From NCBI RefSeq assembly GCF_000708205.1, contig NW_014575554.1, positions 372,001 to 436,000 on the forward strand: a stretch of DNA of 64,000 nt, read 5' to 3'. This document shows, one piece after another, positions 62,412 to 64,000 of this stretch (the stretch's first letter is position 1; every line of letters begins with the position of its first letter). The stretch comes from Mixia osmundae IAM 14324. Its lineage: Eukaryota; Basidiomycota; Mixiomycetes; Mixiales; Mixiaceae. The notes beneath the pieces were generated by a model, which was not told the DNA's origin, did no database searches, and saw nothing but the letters and a program-made list of their open reading frames with translations. The position numbers were made by a program, and so were the translations under genes.

Positions 62412-64000
62412 ATGAAGGCCGCTAAGCCGGTCATTCCGTCGATGACAACATCGCCAAGCAGACGCGACAGTCACCAGACAGACGATCACCGTGCGGCCGG
62501 CCCTCGTGCCATGGCAGAGGCTTACACCTTCTCAGCTCGGCCGACGGGCTCGAACCAGCAGTCTGCCGCAATGGACCAGGCCTATGCAGACGTCGTACTC
62601 CTCTCGCAAGCCTTGTCGAAAAGCAAGCGTGTCACGTCGGTGAAGCCAGGCACTAGCTCTCACGAGGAGCTGAGGCCTCACTTGCAATGCCAGAGAACGC
62701 ATGACAGGATTGCTGCGCACCTTCGACGACCGTCTTGTTCGGCTAGAGAAGTCAGTAGTCGGCATCAACCGCTCAACGACAGGACTTAGCAAGACCCAAA
62801 AGAGTACGACACCTGCTCAGCGCGACGAGCTAGCGCTGATCAGTCGTGCAGACGTGGAAGCAGCTCTCGTAGCAATAGATGCGCTCCTGGGCGGACATGA
62901 CTCACTCGAGCGAGAACGCGCTATCATCACCAAGGGGTGCGCCTCGTGTCACTGGTCACACTCGTACCGACTTGACAACGCCCTGTGATTGCAGGCCAAG
63001 GGACGACACGACAGCGTACATGGCCTCTATGACGCGCCTCGTGACATCGCTCAAGCAGACCGGCTCCATCACACTCAACGGTCCGTTCCAGCAAACAGGC
63101 GTCAACTCGCACGAATCTGCAGCTCAGATGAGCAGTCTCCTCGAGACGGGCGCCAAGCAGATCGTGCAACTCTTCACTGCTCAAGTCAGAGAAGCGTCGC
63201 CTGAGCGCGGTATCGATCTACGCGGCCAGACTGCCGAGACTGCTCAGTTTCCGCCAATACCCGCTGCGCGCATGGACTCTCTTCGACAACTTGCTGCCTT
63301 TGTGCAAAAGCTGCCGAGTCCGGCAAACCGGCTGGACGTAGAGATGCAGAAAGCGTACGGCGAGATCAGGGGGAAATTCATGGCCGCTTCGTTGGAGCCA
63401 GTCGCCAAGCAGGTCGTCGACTTTGCATCATCTCAGCAACCATTGATGACCATGCCGATCTGGATGGACCTCTTCTTCGCATTCGGCAGGGCATGTCACA
63501 TCTTCAATACCTGGTGTCTGGCTCACTTTGTGTCTGCAGAGCGAGTATCAGTTAGCCTCGAGTGTCTTTGCACCTTATGCGGCTAGCTTCATCTTCAAGC
63601 AAGTCGTGCCGCCATCTCTGGCACTCTTTGCAGAGACCGGCCAGAGCATCAACGCGATCATCAAGAAGGATGTCTCCTCGAGCGTCGCAGTAGCTTTCGA
63701 AGTCTACGCCGCCCTCAAAACACGCGAAGACAGATTCGAGGAGCTCATCCGGTCCAAGTCGGGCAGACGCGAGAACGAGCTTGTCGACCTTGCGCATGCT
63801 TTCCGTGGTTCTTGCTTGCGTAGTTTGCCAGAATTCCTCGAAGAGACACGAGTAAGCCTCATCTCCTTCGGCAAAGGGAGATTTTCATCCGTTGCGCAGG
63901 CATGGGGGATCAAGCAGCTGACGCCGACGGAGAGTATGTCAGCAGCTATAGCGACCATGACGGTCAGCGTAATCAACTTTTTGCGGCAATTATCGCTTTA
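62412..64000 (+). CDS. EXO70: exocyst subunit Exo70, 3' part cut by window edge
   Basis: Exocyst subunit that tethers secretory vesicles at the plasma membrane. The first ATG in frame is at 62412; the likeliest start is at 62514 (MAEAYTFSARPTG) or 62571 (MDQAYADVVLLSQALSKSKR). Splicing gives RMTGLLRTFDDRLVRLEKSV, VGINRSTTGLSKTQKSTTPA, then ITKGPRDDTTAYMASMTRLV and AAQMSSLLETGAKQIVQLFT. Then PPIPAARMDSLRQLAAFVQK, a GC-AG intron at 63491-63539, SEYQLASSVFAPYAASFIFK, VVPPSLALFAETGQSINAII, and FEELIRSKSGRRENELVDLA. A further intron (63851-63898) leads to AWGIKQLTPTESMSAAIATM up to the edge. The remaining C-terminal part is outside. Confidence 0.88.

Noticed and set aside
62540-62560. tRNA-like B-box (gggctcgaacc)
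   Set aside because: No A-box or cloverleaf partner; it lies in the EXO70 5' coding region.
1-64000. Transposons, LTR elements or other mobile DNA
   Set aside because: I saw no reverse-transcriptase, integrase or transposase motif, no long terminal or inverted repeats, and no long duplicated blocks.

Overview
This window reads as nuclear DNA of a fungus with a compact genome, most likely a basidiomycete. The evidence is about 40 closely packed protein genes, mostly interrupted by introns of about 45-58 nt, and fungus-specific families: a Zn2Cys6+PAS regulator of the Ert1/AcuK type, a Cys3-type bZIP, an RA-LRR-PP2C-cyclase adenylate cyclase, Mgm101, Bfr1, and a two-domain fluoride exporter. 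The adenylate cyclase layout and the hyaluronan-synthase-like GT2 point to Basidiomycota; placing it near the small-genome Pucciniomycotina is only an impression. I saw no transposon, rRNA, tRNA or CRISPR that I could support. All gene models below were spliced by eye from conserved protein blocks, so exon borders are inferences.

Layout. 1-16.4 kb: partial MSH5 (meiotic recombination), a small heat-shock protein, the fluoride exporter FEX, TSC10 (sphingolipid synthesis), COG5 (Golgi tethering), a basic/serine-rich unknown, BFR1, an HtrL/YibB-like type II membrane protein, a possible XRCC4-superfamily protein, an F-box/LRR protein and a HINT-type HIT hydrolase. 16.4-24.5 kb: a serine-rich unknown and a very large adenylate cyclase. 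24.5-33 kb: GT2 synthase, THEM6-like thioesterase, ER short-chain reductase, SmgGDS-like armadillo protein, a DUF1857 protein and a membrane-anchored alpha/beta hydrolase. 33-43.5 kb: Cys3-like bZIP, ARPC4 (Arp2/3), a poorly resolved stretch, a decayed checkpoint-kinase fragment, ERT1, MGM101, a MED20-like gene and a calcium-regulated mitochondrial carrier. 43.5-55.8 kb: Zn2Cys6 regulator, a CHCH complex I assembly factor, CCZ1, a secreted GH16 glucanase, SEN2, mitoribosomal mS23 and a PCI-domain protein (Thp1/CSN12/PCID2). 55.8-57.4 kb holds no convincing gene but has a perfect palindrome and a tandem motif cluster. 57.4-64 kb: a 2-oxoglutarate oxygenase, PI4-kinase type II, TVP38 and a partial EXO70.

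The genes do not form one pathway. Several touch the Golgi/endosome/exocytosis route (COG5, CCZ1, LSB6, TVP38, EXO70) and several the mitochondrion (MGM101, mS23, NDUFAF8-like, carrier), as expected of a housekeeping region. The most striking genome-level features are an apparent excess of GC-AG introns (six inferred), a set of candidate introns of only 31-36 nt, and neighbouring genes whose start or stop codons lie within 0-40 nt of each other.
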